Source of the DNA: Ruminococcus sp. YE71
Lineage (GTDB): Bacteria; Bacillota; Clostridia; Oscillospirales; Ruminococcaceae
NCBI RefSeq assembly: GCF_900119155.1
Contig: NZ_FPIR01000001.1
Span: forward strand, 1-64,000
DNA length: 64,000 bases
Reading direction: 5' to 3'
This document shows, one piece after another, positions 34,844 through 43,989 of this stretch (position 1 is its first letter; each line of letters begins with the position of its first letter). A program made the position numbers and the translations under genes. Under the pieces are notes generated by a model, which ran no database searches, had not been told where the DNA came from, and saw only the letters and a program-made list of their open reading frames with translations.

Positions 34844-34885
34844 ACGGAGATGACCTCTCAAAAGGAGAAGTCATCTCCGTTTTTA
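34844..34885 (+). terminator. Terminator of the two-component operon
   Basis: An 11-bp stem (ACGGAGATGAC at 34844-34854 with GTCATCTCCGT at 34870-34880) is followed by TTTTT. The rest of 34771-35185 holds a possible family B relic (CGCCAGAGACA at about 34788; GCGCGAGAGCAAGC at about 34907) and the exporter promoters. Confidence 0.85.
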
Positions 34886-35068
34886 ATGTCCGCACACACG
34901 AAGTGCGCGAGAGCAAGCCCTCGCAAAAAAAAAGCACAAACACCCCTCCCAGAACCTCCCGGAAACGAAATCGTTTAATATTTATTGTGTTGTCAGATTA
35001 GTTCAAGTATCTTAATATTTTAGTATAAACGCGCACAACGGCGACAAAAATACGTGAAAAACCGTCGT

Positions 35069-35127
35069 TTTGACGATAAGAAAAATCTTGTATAACGCTT
35101 GACATTTGTTTGCACAGGGACTATAAT
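35069..35127 (+). promoter_or_regulatory. Promoters of the ABC exporter operon
   Basis: The main site is TTGACA-17-TATAAT at 35099-35127. A second candidate with an extended -10 lies at 35069-35096 (TTGACG, TG, TATAAC, 16-base spacer). Confidence 0.75.
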
Positions 35128-35185
35128 AACAAAAGTCATCAAAAAACGACAAACATCACAAATGGCAACAAGGGAGGGAATGCAA

Positions 35186-36949
35186 ATGTTCCAGCTTCAA
35201 TGGCTGTGGCACAACCTTAAAGGCTACAGAGCGGTCTATATCACCGCGCTCGTGCTCTCGCTCGGGTGCAACGCGCTCTATCTCACGACACCTTACTTCG
35301 GCTCGAAGATAGTCGATGACTACCTCACGGGCGAACACGCCGCCGAGAATCTCGCAAACGACAGGGACGGTCTCGTGACTATGCTGATACTAATGATAGG
35401 CTTCACACTTCTCAGAGTCGTGTTCCAGTACGCCTGCAATATGACCTACGAAGTGTCCTCGCAGGGGATGATATACCGCATGAGGACTCACCTGTTCAGA
35501 AAGATCGAGACTCAGGATATGGACTTCTACGACAAGCACCGCACAGGCGACCTCATGACCCGCCTGACGGGCGACCTCGATATGGTCAGACATACCGTGT
35601 CATGGGTGTTCAAGGGCATCGTCGAATCGCTGTCACTGTTCACCGCCGCGATGGTCTTCTTCTTCACCATCAGCTGGAAACTGGCACTCATGCTCCTTGC
35701 CGTGACCCCCTGCATCTTCATCGTCACCAAACGCTTCCGCAAGGTCGCAAGACCCGTGTTCGTCGAGCTCAGAGAAAAACTCTCGAAGATGAATACCGAC
35801 GCTCAGGAAAATATCTCGGGCAACCGCGTGGTGAAGGCCTTCGCAAGAGAGGACTTCGAGATCGAAAAGTTCCGTCAGGCAAACAGCGATTTCTCCACCG
35901 CCAACAAGAACGGCTCGCTGATATGGCTCCGCTTCTCGCCCCTAATGGAGACCTTCGCGGGGATGCTGACGGTCATAATGCTCCTTGGCGGCGGCGCCTT
36001 CATCATCGGCGAACAGATGACCCCCGGTGAATATATCGCTATGTCGGGTCTGATATGGGCGGTATCCAACCCCATGCGCCAGCTCGGTATGTACGTCAAC
36101 GACCTTCAGCGCTTCATGGCTTCCGCGATGAAGATAATCGAAATATACTACGCTCAGCCCCGCATCCTCGACCGCGCCGACGCCATCGACTGCACCGACA
36201 GGCTCAAAGGCAGGGTCGAGTTCAGGAACGTCACCTTCAGGTACGGCAACAAGACCGTCCTCGAAAATATCAGCTTCACCGCCGAACCTGGCGAAACTGT
36301 CGCCATCATGGGCGAGACAGGCTCGGGCAAGACCACCCTTGTGAACCTCATCCCCCGTTTCTGCGACGCGGACGAGGGCGAGGTGCTGGTGGACGGCGTG
36401 AACGTCCGCTTCCGCAAGCTCAGACAGCTTCGGCATAACATCGGCATGGCTACTCAGGACGTGCTCCTCTACTCGGACACCATCGACGGCAATATCGCCT
36501 TCGGCAACTCCTCCATGCCCGAAGAGGACGTGAAGAAGTACGCAAAGCTCGCCGCCGCCGACGGCTTCGTTTCCTCGATGGCTGACGGCTACGAGACCCT
36601 CATCGGCGAACGCGGCGTGGGTCTGTCGGGCGGTCAGAAACAGCGTATCTCCCTCGCGAGAGCGCTGGCGATACGCCCCTCCATACTCATCCTCGACGAC
36701 ACCACCTCCGCAGTCGATATGGAGACCGAGGCGCACATCCAGCAGAGCCTCCGCGACCTCGATTTCCCCTGCACAAAGATAATCATCGCACAGCGAATCT
36801 CCTCCACAAAGGACGCCGACAAGATAATCATCCTCGGCGGCGGAAAGATAATCGAGTCGGGCACCCACGAGGAGCTCCTCGCGAAAAAAGGCTACTACTA
36901 CGACGTGTTCACCCTGCAAAACGAGGGCTTCGGAAAGGGGGACGAGTAA
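35186..36949 (+). CDS. ABC exporter half-transporter with degenerate ATP site
   Basis: A 587-residue fused permease-ATPase: six membrane helices (about 1-320), then an ATPase domain with Walker A GETGSGKTT, Q-loop, signature LSGGQKQR and Walker B ILILDDTTSAVD. The Walker B motif ends in Asp where the catalytic Glu normally stands, as in the degenerate subunit of heterodimeric exporters such as TM287/288. It therefore probably works with the next gene, whose site is canonical. ATG 35186 was chosen over upstream ATGs at 35162 and 35180 because AGGGAGGG lies 8 bases before it. The substrate (drug, lipid or peptide) cannot be told. Confidence 0.92.
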   Translation: MFQLQWLWHNLKGYRAVYITALVLSLGCNALYLTTPYFGSKIVDDYLTGEHAAENLANDRDGLVTMLILMIGFTLLRVVFQYACNMTYEVSSQGMIYRMRTHLFRKIETQDMDFYDKHRTGDLMTRLTGDLDMVRHTVSWVFKGIVESLSLFTAAMVFFFTISWKLALMLLAVTPCIFIVTKRFRKVARPVFVELREKLSKMNTDAQENISGNRVVKAFAREDFEIEKFRQANSDFSTANKNGSLIWLRFSPLMETFAGMLTVIMLLGGGAFIIGEQMTPGEYIAMSGLIWAVSNPMRQLGMYVNDLQRFMASAMKIIEIYYAQPRILDRADAIDCTDRLKGRVEFRNVTFRYGNKTVLENISFTAEPGETVAIMGETGSGKTTLVNLIPRFCDADEGEVLVDGVNVRFRKLRQLRHNIGMATQDVLLYSDTIDGNIAFGNSSMPEEDVKKYAKLAAADGFVSSMADGYETLIGERGVGLSGGQKQRISLARALAIRPSILILDDTTSAVDMETEAHIQQSLRDLDFPCTKIIIAQRISSTKDADKIIILGGGKIIESGTHEELLAKKGYYYDVFTLQNEGFGKGDE

Positions 36950-38719
36950 ATGGCACGCAACCGCTACGACGTTGACGAAATGCTTGAAACTCCCTTCGAC
37001 TTCCGTCACCTGAAACGCTCCTTCGTCTACATGAAAAAATACCGCGGAAAGATGTTCCTCGCACTGTCGCTGAGCATCCTCGCGGCACTTTCGGGTCTGC
37101 TGACCCCCATCATAACCCGATACGCCCTCGACAACACCATCCCCCAGAAGAAAACGGGTGAGCTGTTCCTTCTGGGTCTGCTGGTGATACTCGCTTCGGC
37201 AGTCTCCATCGTGCTGTCGAACATCCGCGGACGCATCATGACCGTGGTCGGACAGGACATGATATTCGACATCCGAAGCGACCTGTTCGCACACCTGCAA
37301 AAACTCCCCTTCCAGTACTACGACGACCGCCCCGCGGGAAAAATACTCATCCGCGTGGTCAACTACGTCAACTCGGTCTCGGATATGCTGTCAAACGGCA
37401 TCATAAACGTCATCCTCGAAATGCTGAACCTGCTGTTCATACTGGTGTTCATGCTGATAGTCGATGTGCGCCTGACGCTCGTCGTGCTGAGCGGTTTGCC
37501 GCTGTTCGCGCTGGTCATGTTCAGCATCAAGAAATATCAGCGCCGCGCATGGCAGGACGTTTCCAACAAAAGCTCGAACCTCAATGCCTACTTGCAGGAA
37601 TCCATCGTGGGCGCGAGGATAACGCAGGTGTTCACCCGCGAGGAAGAGAACGAGGGCATCTTCGACAGACTGTCCGACAAGTACCGCAAGAGCTGGATGA
37701 GGGCGGTCGCCTTCTCGAACCTTGTGTGGCCTTCCACCGACGTCATCTCGACGCTGGTGCGTGCCGCGATATTCTTCGTGGGACTGCTGGTGCTCTCCCC
37801 TGCCACCGTGACCCTCGGCACCATCGCCGCCATGACATCCTACGCATCGCAGTTCTGGCAGCCGATAATGAACCTCTCGAACATCTTCAACAACTTCATC
37901 AACAACATCGCCTATCTCGAACGCATCTTCGAGACGCTGGACGAACCCGTGACCATCACCGACAAGCAGAACGCCGCCGTGATGCCCGAGATAAAGGGCA
38001 GCGTCAGCTTCCGCGATGTGACCTTCGCCTACGACGAGAGCAAGACCGTCCTCGAAAAGGTCAGCTTCGACGTGAAGGCGGGCGAGAGCGTTGCGCTGGT
38101 AGGCCCGACGGGGGCAGGCAAATCCACCATCGTGTCGCTCATCTCTCGCTTCTACGACCTGAACGGCGGCAGGATAACCATTGACGGACAGGACATCAGC
38201 GAGGTGACGCTCCATTCGCTGCGCTCGCAGATGGGCATCATGCTGCAGGACAGCTTCATCTTCTCGGGGACTATCGCCGACAACATCCGCTACGGACGTC
38301 TGGACGCCACCGACGAGGAGATAATCGCCGCATCAAAGACCGTGTGTGCCGACGAGTTCATCAGCGAGATGGAGAACGGCTACGACACCGAGGTCAACGA
38401 GCGCGGTTCAAAGCTGTCGGGCGGACAGAAGCAGCTCATTTCCTTTGCGAGGACGCTGCTCTCCGACCCGAAGATACTGGTACTTGACGAAGCGACATCA
38501 TCCATCGACGCAAGGACGGAGAGGATGCTGCAAAAGGGACTGAACGAACTGCTGAAAGGCAGAACGTCATTCATCATAGCGCATCGGCTGTCAACGATAA
38601 AGAACTGTGACCGCATCATGTACATAGACAACCGCGGCATAACCGAAAGCGGCACCCATGAAGAACTGATGGCAAGAAAGGGCGATTATTACCACCTCTA
38701 CACCGCCCAGCACCTGTAA
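36950..38719 (+). CDS. ABC exporter half-transporter with canonical ATP site
   Basis: A 589-residue partner of the preceding protein, starting at the base after its stop codon. Six membrane helices lie between about 30 and 320. The ATPase domain has Walker A GPTGAGKST, Q-loop MLQDSFIFSG, signature LSGGQKQL, Walker B ILVLDEATSSID with the catalytic Glu, and the switch His in IIAHRLST. Together the pair forms a heterodimeric multidrug- or lipid-type exporter with one consensus and one degenerate site. Repeat B4 lies just after its stop codon. Confidence 0.94.
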   Translation: MARNRYDVDEMLETPFDFRHLKRSFVYMKKYRGKMFLALSLSILAALSGLLTPIITRYALDNTIPQKKTGELFLLGLLVILASAVSIVLSNIRGRIMTVVGQDMIFDIRSDLFAHLQKLPFQYYDDRPAGKILIRVVNYVNSVSDMLSNGIINVILEMLNLLFILVFMLIVDVRLTLVVLSGLPLFALVMFSIKKYQRRAWQDVSNKSSNLNAYLQESIVGARITQVFTREEENEGIFDRLSDKYRKSWMRAVAFSNLVWPSTDVISTLVRAAIFFVGLLVLSPATVTLGTIAAMTSYASQFWQPIMNLSNIFNNFINNIAYLERIFETLDEPVTITDKQNAAVMPEIKGSVSFRDVTFAYDESKTVLEKVSFDVKAGESVALVGPTGAGKSTIVSLISRFYDLNGGRITIDGQDISEVTLHSLRSQMGIMLQDSFIFSGTIADNIRYGRLDATDEEIIAASKTVCADEFISEMENGYDTEVNERGSKLSGGQKQLISFARTLLSDPKILVLDEATSSIDARTERMLQKGLNELLKGRTSFIIAHRLSTIKNCDRIMYIDNRGITESGTHEELMARKGDYYHLYTAQHL

Positions 38720-38729
38720 CGCAAAACGA

Positions 38730-39012
38730 AGCGGGCACGCCGGAGACTCAGTGGGTCAAGGGGGCTGTACCCTTGCGAGGTTTGGAGCAGAGCTCCAAAA
38801 TTCGCCGCAGGCGAATAAAAATCGCAAACGAAGAAAGATCACACCCGTTATCCAAGCGCACAAAATAACCCAATAAACATAAAATCGGCAAATCCCGAAA
38901 TCCCGTTCAAAAACCCGCCCCGACAGCGGCAAAGACAATTGAACGGAAACAGACAGATTTGCCGATTTTATTTTTGGCGCGAGAGCGAAAGCAATCCGCG
39001 TCAAACACCCCA
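38730..39012 (+). repeat. Dispersed repeat family B, copy B4 (divergent)
   Basis: Starts about 10 bases after the ABC gene stop with CACGCCGGAGACTCAG. Its first half differs from the other copies (it has GGGGGCTGTACCCTTG and TTTGGAGCAGAGCTCCAAA instead of the shared module). The core at 38879-38971 is 93 bases with perfect 16-bp arms (ATAAAATCGGCAAATC at 38879-38894, complement at 38956-38971). The conserved GCGCGAGAGCG...TCAAACACC tail follows. Orientation matches the other family B copies relative to the upstream gene. Confidence 0.82.
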
Positions 39013-39020
39013 CAAACGAC

Positions 39021-39053
39021 AAAAAAAGAGCCGTGCAGTAAAGCACAGCTCTT
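39021..39053 (-). terminator. Terminator of the HPr gene
   Basis: An 11-bp stem (AAGAGCTGTGC / GCACGGCTCTT with one G-U pair) is followed on the minus strand by seven U. Confidence 0.82.
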
Positions 39054-39080
39054 CCGATATATCACGATATTAGGTTCGGC

Positions 39081-39353
39081 TTATCTTGCTTCCTCAGAGA
39101 AACCGCTGTCAACGAGATCAACGAGACCCTCAACAGCTGCCTGCTCATCAGCACCGTCAGCGATGATCCTGATGGTAGTACCGCCTACGATACCGAGCGA
39201 GAGAATACCAAGTAAGCTCTTAGCATTGACTCTTCTGTCCTCCTTCTCGATCCAGATGGAAGACTTGAACTCGTTAGCCTTCTGGATGAAGAAAGTTGCG
39301 GGACGTGCGTGCAGACCGACCTGATTCTGAACTACTACATCTTTAACGAACAT
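39081..39353 (-). CDS. HPr-family phosphocarrier protein
   Basis: A 90-residue HPr. GLHARPA carries the phospho-accepting His at about residue 15, and NAKSLLGILSLGI carries the regulatory Ser at about residue 46 that HPr kinase modifies in Firmicutes. It therefore has both PTS and catabolite-control features. The start at 39353 follows GAGAGG at good spacing. ptsI is not adjacent. The gene is monocistronic, with its own promoter and terminator. Confidence 0.93.
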   Translation of the reverse strand: MFVKDVVVQNQVGLHARPATFFIQKANEFKSSIWIEKEDRRVNAKSLLGILSLGIVGGTTIRIIADGADEQAAVEGLVDLVDSGFSEEAR

Positions 39354-39452
39354 AAATAACCTCTCCATTCATGATTCTTGAATTGACTTCTGCCGCGCTG
39401 AGAAAGCGGCGTAAAGCACTGTACATCATTTTGTACCCTTTGCTCTAATAAT

Positions 39453-39481
39453 ATTATAGCGCACAGTTTCCGTTTCGTCAA
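39453..39481 (-). promoter_or_regulatory. Promoter of the HPr gene
   Basis: TTGACG and TATAAT with a 17-base spacer on the minus strand, about 100 bases before the start codon. Confidence 0.75.
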
Positions 39482-39643
39482 CACGAAAATTGACCAAAGC
39501 CGTCAATTTGAAAAAAATTCTGTTGTTTTGACAAATTCGATTATTTGAGGGGGGAATCGTATTGTGCAAACTCCATAATATAATTATGATTTTTTGTTAA
39601 ACCGTCCAATGAAAATTCACAACTCGAATATTTCATTTATTAA

Positions 39644-40387
39644 TCATACATTTTCTTTCAAACTTTTTTCACACTGGTTGTGCAGTATCTCCAAATCCTT
39701 CTCCGAAAGTTCGGCATTTTCGAGAAGCTCGGGACGCTTTCGTAAAGTCGTCAGAAGTGCCTGCTCACGGCGCCATTTTGCAATATTCGCATGATGCCCC
39801 GAAAGCAGTATCGGCGGAACCGCTTCGCCCTCCCAGACCTCGGGACGGGTGTACTGCGGATACTCCAGCAGACCGTTGAAATGGCTCTCGTCCTCGTAAC
39901 AGTCGGGACGGTCGAGCACGCCGTCGAGCATCCTCGCCACACAGTCGATGAGCACCAGCGCAGGCAGCTCGCCGCCCGTCAGCACATAGTCGCCGATGGA
40001 TATCTCCTCGTCCACGATGCGGTCAAGCACCCTCTGGTCAACACCCTCGTAGTGACCGCAGAGGATGAAAATGTCGCTCATCTTTGAAAGCTCTATCGCA
40101 CGCTTCTGGGTCAGCGTCCTGCCCTGCGGTGACATATAGATGACATGGGGTCTGCGCTCCCCTGCCACCGCCTTGTAACAGTCGTATATCGGCTGCGCCT
40201 GCATCAGCATACCCTTGCACTCGCTGTAGGGAGTGTCATCGACGCGGCGGTGCTTGTTGGTGGTGTAGTCGCGGATGTTGTGGCAGTATGCCTCGAAAAG
40301 ACCGCTCCGCCTCGCACGCCCGATAACGCTTTCGTTCAGTGCGCTCTCGACAAAGTCGGGGAACAGGGTCGCAATATCAAATCTCAT
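39644..40387 (-). CDS. trmD: tRNA (guanine37-N1)-methyltransferase
   Basis: A 247-residue SPOUT-class TrmD: N-terminal FDIATLFPDFVE, IRDYTTNKHRRVDDTPYSECKGMLMQAQPIYD (described in parts; the family usually reads GGGPGM where this has SECKGM), the knot motifs ILCGHYEGVDQRV and ISIGDYVLTGGELPALVLID, and the C-terminal YPQYTRPEVWEGEAVPPILLSGHHANI. It methylates G37 of tRNAs to prevent frameshifting. It lies 9 bases after rimM in the usual order. The altered Gly-rich turn (YSECKGMLMQ) is worth noting. Confidence 0.95.
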   Translation of the reverse strand: MRFDIATLFPDFVESALNESVIGRARRSGLFEAYCHNIRDYTTNKHRRVDDTPYSECKGMLMQAQPIYDCYKAVAGERRPHVIYMSPQGRTLTQKRAIELSKMSDIFILCGHYEGVDQRVLDRIVDEEISIGDYVLTGGELPALVLIDCVARMLDGVLDRPDCYEDESHFNGLLEYPQYTRPEVWEGEAVPPILLSGHHANIAKWRREQALLTTLRKRPELLENAELSEKDLEILHNQCEKSLKENV

Positions 40388-40396
40388 ACTCCCACC

Positions 40397-40909
40397 TCAG
40401 ATATCGAACAGACCGTCGAGAGGTGTGATGAGCATCACGCCGCCGTCAAGGTCGATGCTGTCAACAACGTCGGGGATGGCAGGGGCAAGCAGCGTCCTGC
40501 CGTCGGGCGTCTTTATGTGGTAAACATCGTTCGCACCCGTTTCGGTGACGTCGGAAAGCGTGCCGTAGACTTCGCCCGTTTTCGCGTCGCGGACTTCCAG
40601 CCCGATAAGGTCGGCGATGAACCAGCTCCCCTCCTCCAGCTCAACATCATCCCTGTCCATGTAAAGGACATGGTTGCGGAGCTTCTGGGCGGCCTCGGGC
40701 GTGTCAACACCCTCCAGCTTCAGAACCGCCATGTTCTTCTGAACACGCGCTTTCTCAACGGTGACGGGCGTGCCGCTCTTCCAGTACAACGTCCCGAACT
40801 CACAGAGCAGCTCGGGCGAATCACACATCGGATACACCCTGACTTCACCCTTCAAACCAACTATCGAAGTTATCTTGCCTATCTCAAGGTACTTTTTTCT
40901 CTCAGCCAT
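40397..40909 (-). CDS. rimM: 16S rRNA processing protein RimM
   Basis: A 170-residue ribosome maturation factor for the 30S head. The N-terminal RimM domain has IGKITSIVGLKGEVRVYP, and the C-terminal PRC-barrel has DLIGLEVRDAKTGEVYGTLSDV and LLAPAIPDVVDSIDLDGGVMLITPLDGLFD (described in parts). AAGGAG stands before the ATG. trmD follows. Upstream, where rpsP often stands in Firmicutes, there is only repeat A5. Confidence 0.93.
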   Translation of the reverse strand: MAERKKYLEIGKITSIVGLKGEVRVYPMCDSPELLCEFGTLYWKSGTPVTVEKARVQKNMAVLKLEGVDTPEAAQKLRNHVLYMDRDDVELEEGSWFIADLIGLEVRDAKTGEVYGTLSDVTETGANDVYHIKTPDGRTLLAPAIPDVVDSIDLDGGVMLITPLDGLFDI

Positions 40910-40954
40910 ACTTATCTCCTTGCCATCTGATATTTTCCCTCTTTGCCTGCTTCT

Positions 40955-41130
40955 ACGGGGTGAGTGCGGGTCGGGGAGGTCGTAATTCTTCTGTTATATA
41001 GTTTGCTCCTTGCCAAAATGACGTTCGTCGGTGGGTCACGCCGCATTTGTCAGGTCAGACATAGCGAGCGGCGTGAGCAAGCCACCGCCCTACAGAACAC
41101 ATCCATCTAAGCTAAGGCGGGTTTCCAACG
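40955..41130 (-). repeat. Dispersed repeat family A, copy A5 (degenerate)
   Basis: In the plus direction it reads GAGTGCGGGTCGGGGAGG, then TTTGCTCCTTGCCAAAATGACGTTCG (in parts) matching the family A middle, GCATTTGTCAGG, an unrelated insertion, and ends in CTAAGCTAAGGCGGGTTTCC. It lies between the divergent rimM and GH36 genes and is the only copy not downstream of a gene. Confidence 0.65.
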
Positions 41131-41136
41131 GTTTCA

Positions 41137-41154
41137 TGATATAATTATATCATA
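41137..41154. promoter_or_regulatory. Perfect 18-bp palindrome
   Basis: ATGATATAATTATATCAT is fully self-complementary and contains a TATAAT on each strand. It lies in the divergent rimM / GH36 intergenic region. It could be an operator or a pair of overlapping -10 elements; no good -35 is seen for either. Confidence 0.4.
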
Positions 41155-41283
41155 AAAAGCGCAGGATTTGGAGACCGGGGGTTGTAGAATTTTCGCATGG
41201 GCGGGGTGAAATGTTTGTGCAAATTCACGGCAAAAAAATGCGCCGCGAAAACGGTTTCAAGCGTGTTTTCACCAAAATATCAC

Positions 41284-41312
41284 TTGAAATAAGCACCGTG
41301 ATATGATATAAT
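41284..41312 (+). promoter_or_regulatory. Promoter of the GH36 gene
   Basis: TTGAAA-17-TATAAT, about 50 bases before the start codon. GAAAAC/GTTTTC arms at 41247-41270 just upstream could be an operator. Confidence 0.72.
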
Positions 41313-41362
41313 TAAAGTGAATATGCGAGCCCTGTTTTCGGCTCACACGGAGGTATAACTTT

Positions 41363-43555
41363 ATGGCGATCTTATTTAACGAAAAGGAAATGAGCTTCAA
41401 GCTCACTGCAAACGACAGCTGCTATATGCTTGCTGTGGCACCCGGCGGCTATCTCGCCCACGTTTATTACGGCAAAAACGTCCCCGACGAGAGCCTTAAC
41501 TATCTGCTCCGTCTCGACGAGAACCCGTTCACACCCGAAACGAACGACCGCGACCGCGCAGTCTACATGGACACGCTCCCCTTCGAGTACCCCTGCTACG
41601 GGATCGGCGACTACCGCGAGCACGCGTTCGCCATCCTCGACAAGAACGGCGCTTCCACCTGCGACCTGCGCTACAAGTCCCACCGCATCTACAACGGCAA
41701 GCCGAAGCTCGAAGGTCTCCCCGCAACTTTCGCGAACGACACCTCGGACTGTCAGACCCTTGAGATAGTGATGGAGGACAAGCCTGCGGGTCTCGAAGTG
41801 ACCCTCATCTACACCGCCTTTGAAAAGCTCGACGTCATCACGCGCTCGGCGACGGTGAAGAACGTCGGCTCGGACAGCGTGAAGCTCACACGCGTTTACT
41901 CGACAGTAGTAGAGCTCGACGACGAAAAATTCGACATGATGACCCTCAACGGCTCGTGGGCTCGCGAGCGTGCCCCTGAGCGCTGCCGCCTGCACCACGG
42001 CAAACAGCTCATCGACTCGATGCGCGGCGAATCCAGCCACCAGAACAACCCGTTCATCGCGCTCTGCCGTCACAATGCCGACGAGGACAGCGGTGAGGTC
42101 TACGGCTTCAACTTCGTGTACTCGGGCAATTTCGTTGCCGAAGCCGAGGTCACTCAGCACAAAAAGACCCGCGTCCTCATGGGCATCAACTCCAACGATT
42201 TCAGCTGGACGCTCGAACCGAACGACGTGTTCACCGCCCCCGAAGCGGTCATGGTCTACTCGGACGAGGGTCTCGGCAAGATGAGCCGCACCTTCCACGA
42301 CCTGTACAGACAGCACCTCATCCGCGGCGAGTACCGCGACAAGCGCCGCCCCATCCTCATCAACAACTGGGAGGCGACCTACTTCAACTTCACCGCCGAA
42401 AAGCTGGTGCAGATAGCCGAGGAAGCGTCCAAGCTGGGTATCGAGATGCTCGTTATGGACGACGGCTGGTTCGGTCACCGCGACTCGGACAACAGCTCTC
42501 TCGGCGACTGGTTCGTGTACGAGAAGAAGCTCGAAGGCGGTCTGAAAGCACTGGTTGACAAGGTGAACGCTCTCGGCATGAAGTTCGGCATCTGGTTCGA
42601 GCCCGAGATGGTCTCCCCCGACTCGGAGCTCTACCGCGCTCACCCCGACTGGGCGATACAGGTCAAGGGCAGACCGCTGACCCTCTGCCGCGAGCAGTAC
42701 GTGCTCGACTATTCGCGCAAGGACGTCCGCGACTACGTCTACGGCATGATGCGAAAGATACTCGACAGCGCGAACATCGAGTACATCAAGTGGGACATGA
42801 ACCGTCAGCTGACCGAAGTCGCGTCGGGCGCCCTGCCTGCCGACCGTCAGCGCGAGCTGTGGCACAGGTATGTCCTCGGTGTGTATGACCTGATGGACAG
42901 GCTGACCACCGACTATCCCCACATCCTGCTGGAGAACTGCTCGGGCGGCGGCGCGAGGTTCGACGCGGGTATGCTCTACTACTCGCCGCAGATCTGGTGC
43001 TCGGACGACACCGACGCGATCGAGCGCCTGAAGATACAGTACGGCACGAGTATGTGCTACCCCTGCTCGGCGATGGGTGCGCACGTTTCCGACTGCCCGA
43101 ACCACACGGTCGGCAGGAGCACCCCCTTCACCACCCGCGGTCATGTGGCGATGGTAGGCACCTTCGGCTACGAGCTCGACGTGACCCGCATCCCGCAGTC
43201 TGACCGCGACGCCATCCCCGCACAGATAGCCGAGTTCAACAAGTACAACACCCTTGTCCGCACTGGCGACCACTACCGCATCGGCAATATGTTCGCCGAC
43301 AATCTCTGGGACGCGTGGATGTTCGTGGCGAAGGACAAGAGTGAGGCGCTGTTCGAGTTCGTGCAGGTGCTTTCCCGTCCGAACGAGAGAAGCCGCCGCA
43401 TCAAGCTCAAGGGTCTCGACCCCGATGCGTACTACTATGAGGAGAGCACCCCCGACTTGAAGCTGTCGGGCGCGGCTCTGATGCAGTGCGGTGTGAATAT
43501 CGGCGGTCTGTGGGGAGATTATCAGTCCAAGATACTGCATTTTGTAAGGATTTGA
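41363..43555 (+). CDS. Alpha-galactosidase, GH36
   Basis: A 730-residue cytosolic enzyme of the usual bacterial GH36 length: N-terminal beta-supersandwich, a TIM barrel from about residue 320 (INNWEATYFNFT, MDDGWFGHRDSDNSSLGDW) and a C-terminal beta domain. YIKWDMNRQ holds the nucleophile Asp and CSDDTDAIERL the acid/base Asp; ENCSGGGARFD is the GH36 signature. It releases alpha-galactose from raffinose-type sugars, galactomannan or xyloglucan oligomers. No signal peptide, so it acts on imported sugars. CGGAGG precedes the ATG. A small gene and the GH74 gene follow on the same strand. Confidence 0.95.
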   Translation: MAILFNEKEMSFKLTANDSCYMLAVAPGGYLAHVYYGKNVPDESLNYLLRLDENPFTPETNDRDRAVYMDTLPFEYPCYGIGDYREHAFAILDKNGASTCDLRYKSHRIYNGKPKLEGLPATFANDTSDCQTLEIVMEDKPAGLEVTLIYTAFEKLDVITRSATVKNVGSDSVKLTRVYSTVVELDDEKFDMMTLNGSWARERAPERCRLHHGKQLIDSMRGESSHQNNPFIALCRHNADEDSGEVYGFNFVYSGNFVAEAEVTQHKKTRVLMGINSNDFSWTLEPNDVFTAPEAVMVYSDEGLGKMSRTFHDLYRQHLIRGEYRDKRRPILINNWEATYFNFTAEKLVQIAEEASKLGIEMLVMDDGWFGHRDSDNSSLGDWFVYEKKLEGGLKALVDKVNALGMKFGIWFEPEMVSPDSELYRAHPDWAIQVKGRPLTLCREQYVLDYSRKDVRDYVYGMMRKILDSANIEYIKWDMNRQLTEVASGALPADRQRELWHRYVLGVYDLMDRLTTDYPHILLENCSGGGARFDAGMLYYSPQIWCSDDTDAIERLKIQYGTSMCYPCSAMGAHVSDCPNHTVGRSTPFTTRGHVAMVGTFGYELDVTRIPQSDRDAIPAQIAEFNKYNTLVRTGDHYRIGNMFADNLWDAWMFVAKDKSEALFEFVQVLSRPNERSRRIKLKGLDPDAYYYEESTPDLKLSGAALMQCGVNIGGLWGDYQSKILHFVRI

Positions 43556-43556
43556 A

Positions 43557-43922
43557 ATGCTGTTTGATCTTCTGACAATACTGGGGCTGGTGATCGTGGC
43601 AGTCGTCATGCACCGACGGTCAGTTGAAGCCTGCACCGTCCGTGCAGTCCTGCCGTACAGCGAAAGCACCTGCCGTACAATGCTGAACAACTACTGTGAC
43701 GAAAAGCGGGATTTTTATATCAGACTCAGAGAGCGCGGCGGCGTGATGTATGCGGTGTGCTCGGCGTCTTTTCGTGATAATGCGACGTTCAGGCTGTCCA
43801 TGTATCCGACTGCGGCAGGCACGGAGCTTGTTTTTGTTCCGTGTCTTGAACGATGGTCGAAGAACAGCGTCCCTGCATATAAGCTGCGAGCGGCTATGAG
43901 GCTATGCGGCGATCTGACGTGA
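43557..43922 (+). CDS. Small N-terminally anchored membrane protein
   Basis: A 121-residue protein starting 1 base after the GH36 stop. One hydrophobic helix (about 3-18, FDLLTILGLVIVAVVM) is followed by a basic turn (HRRS) and about 95 cytosolic residues of mixed structure (TMLNNYCDEKRDFYIRLRERGG, MYAVCSASF). No family recognised. Translational coupling with GH36 is likely. Confidence 0.68.
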   Translation: MLFDLLTILGLVIVAVVMHRRSVEACTVRAVLPYSESTCRTMLNNYCDEKRDFYIRLRERGGVMYAVCSASFRDNATFRLSMYPTAAGTELVFVPCLERWSKNSVPAYKLRAAMRLCGDLT

Positions 43923-43989
43923 GGGACAGCTCAGAATGCAGATTTGATTTTTTCACAATGGATATTATGTTATTTTTCAGGAGAAATAT

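Noticed and set aside
34776-34950. A fifth family B copy after the histidine kinase gene
   Set aside because: Only short matches (CGCCAGAGACA, GCGCGAGAGCAAGC) remain and the inverted arms are absent. At most a relic, so it is not listed as a copy.
32457-39571. Shared TCGTATTGTGCA upstream of the yceG operon and the HPr gene
   Set aside because: A single matching 12-mer pair is expected by chance many times in 64 kb, and it does not align at a constant distance from the promoters.
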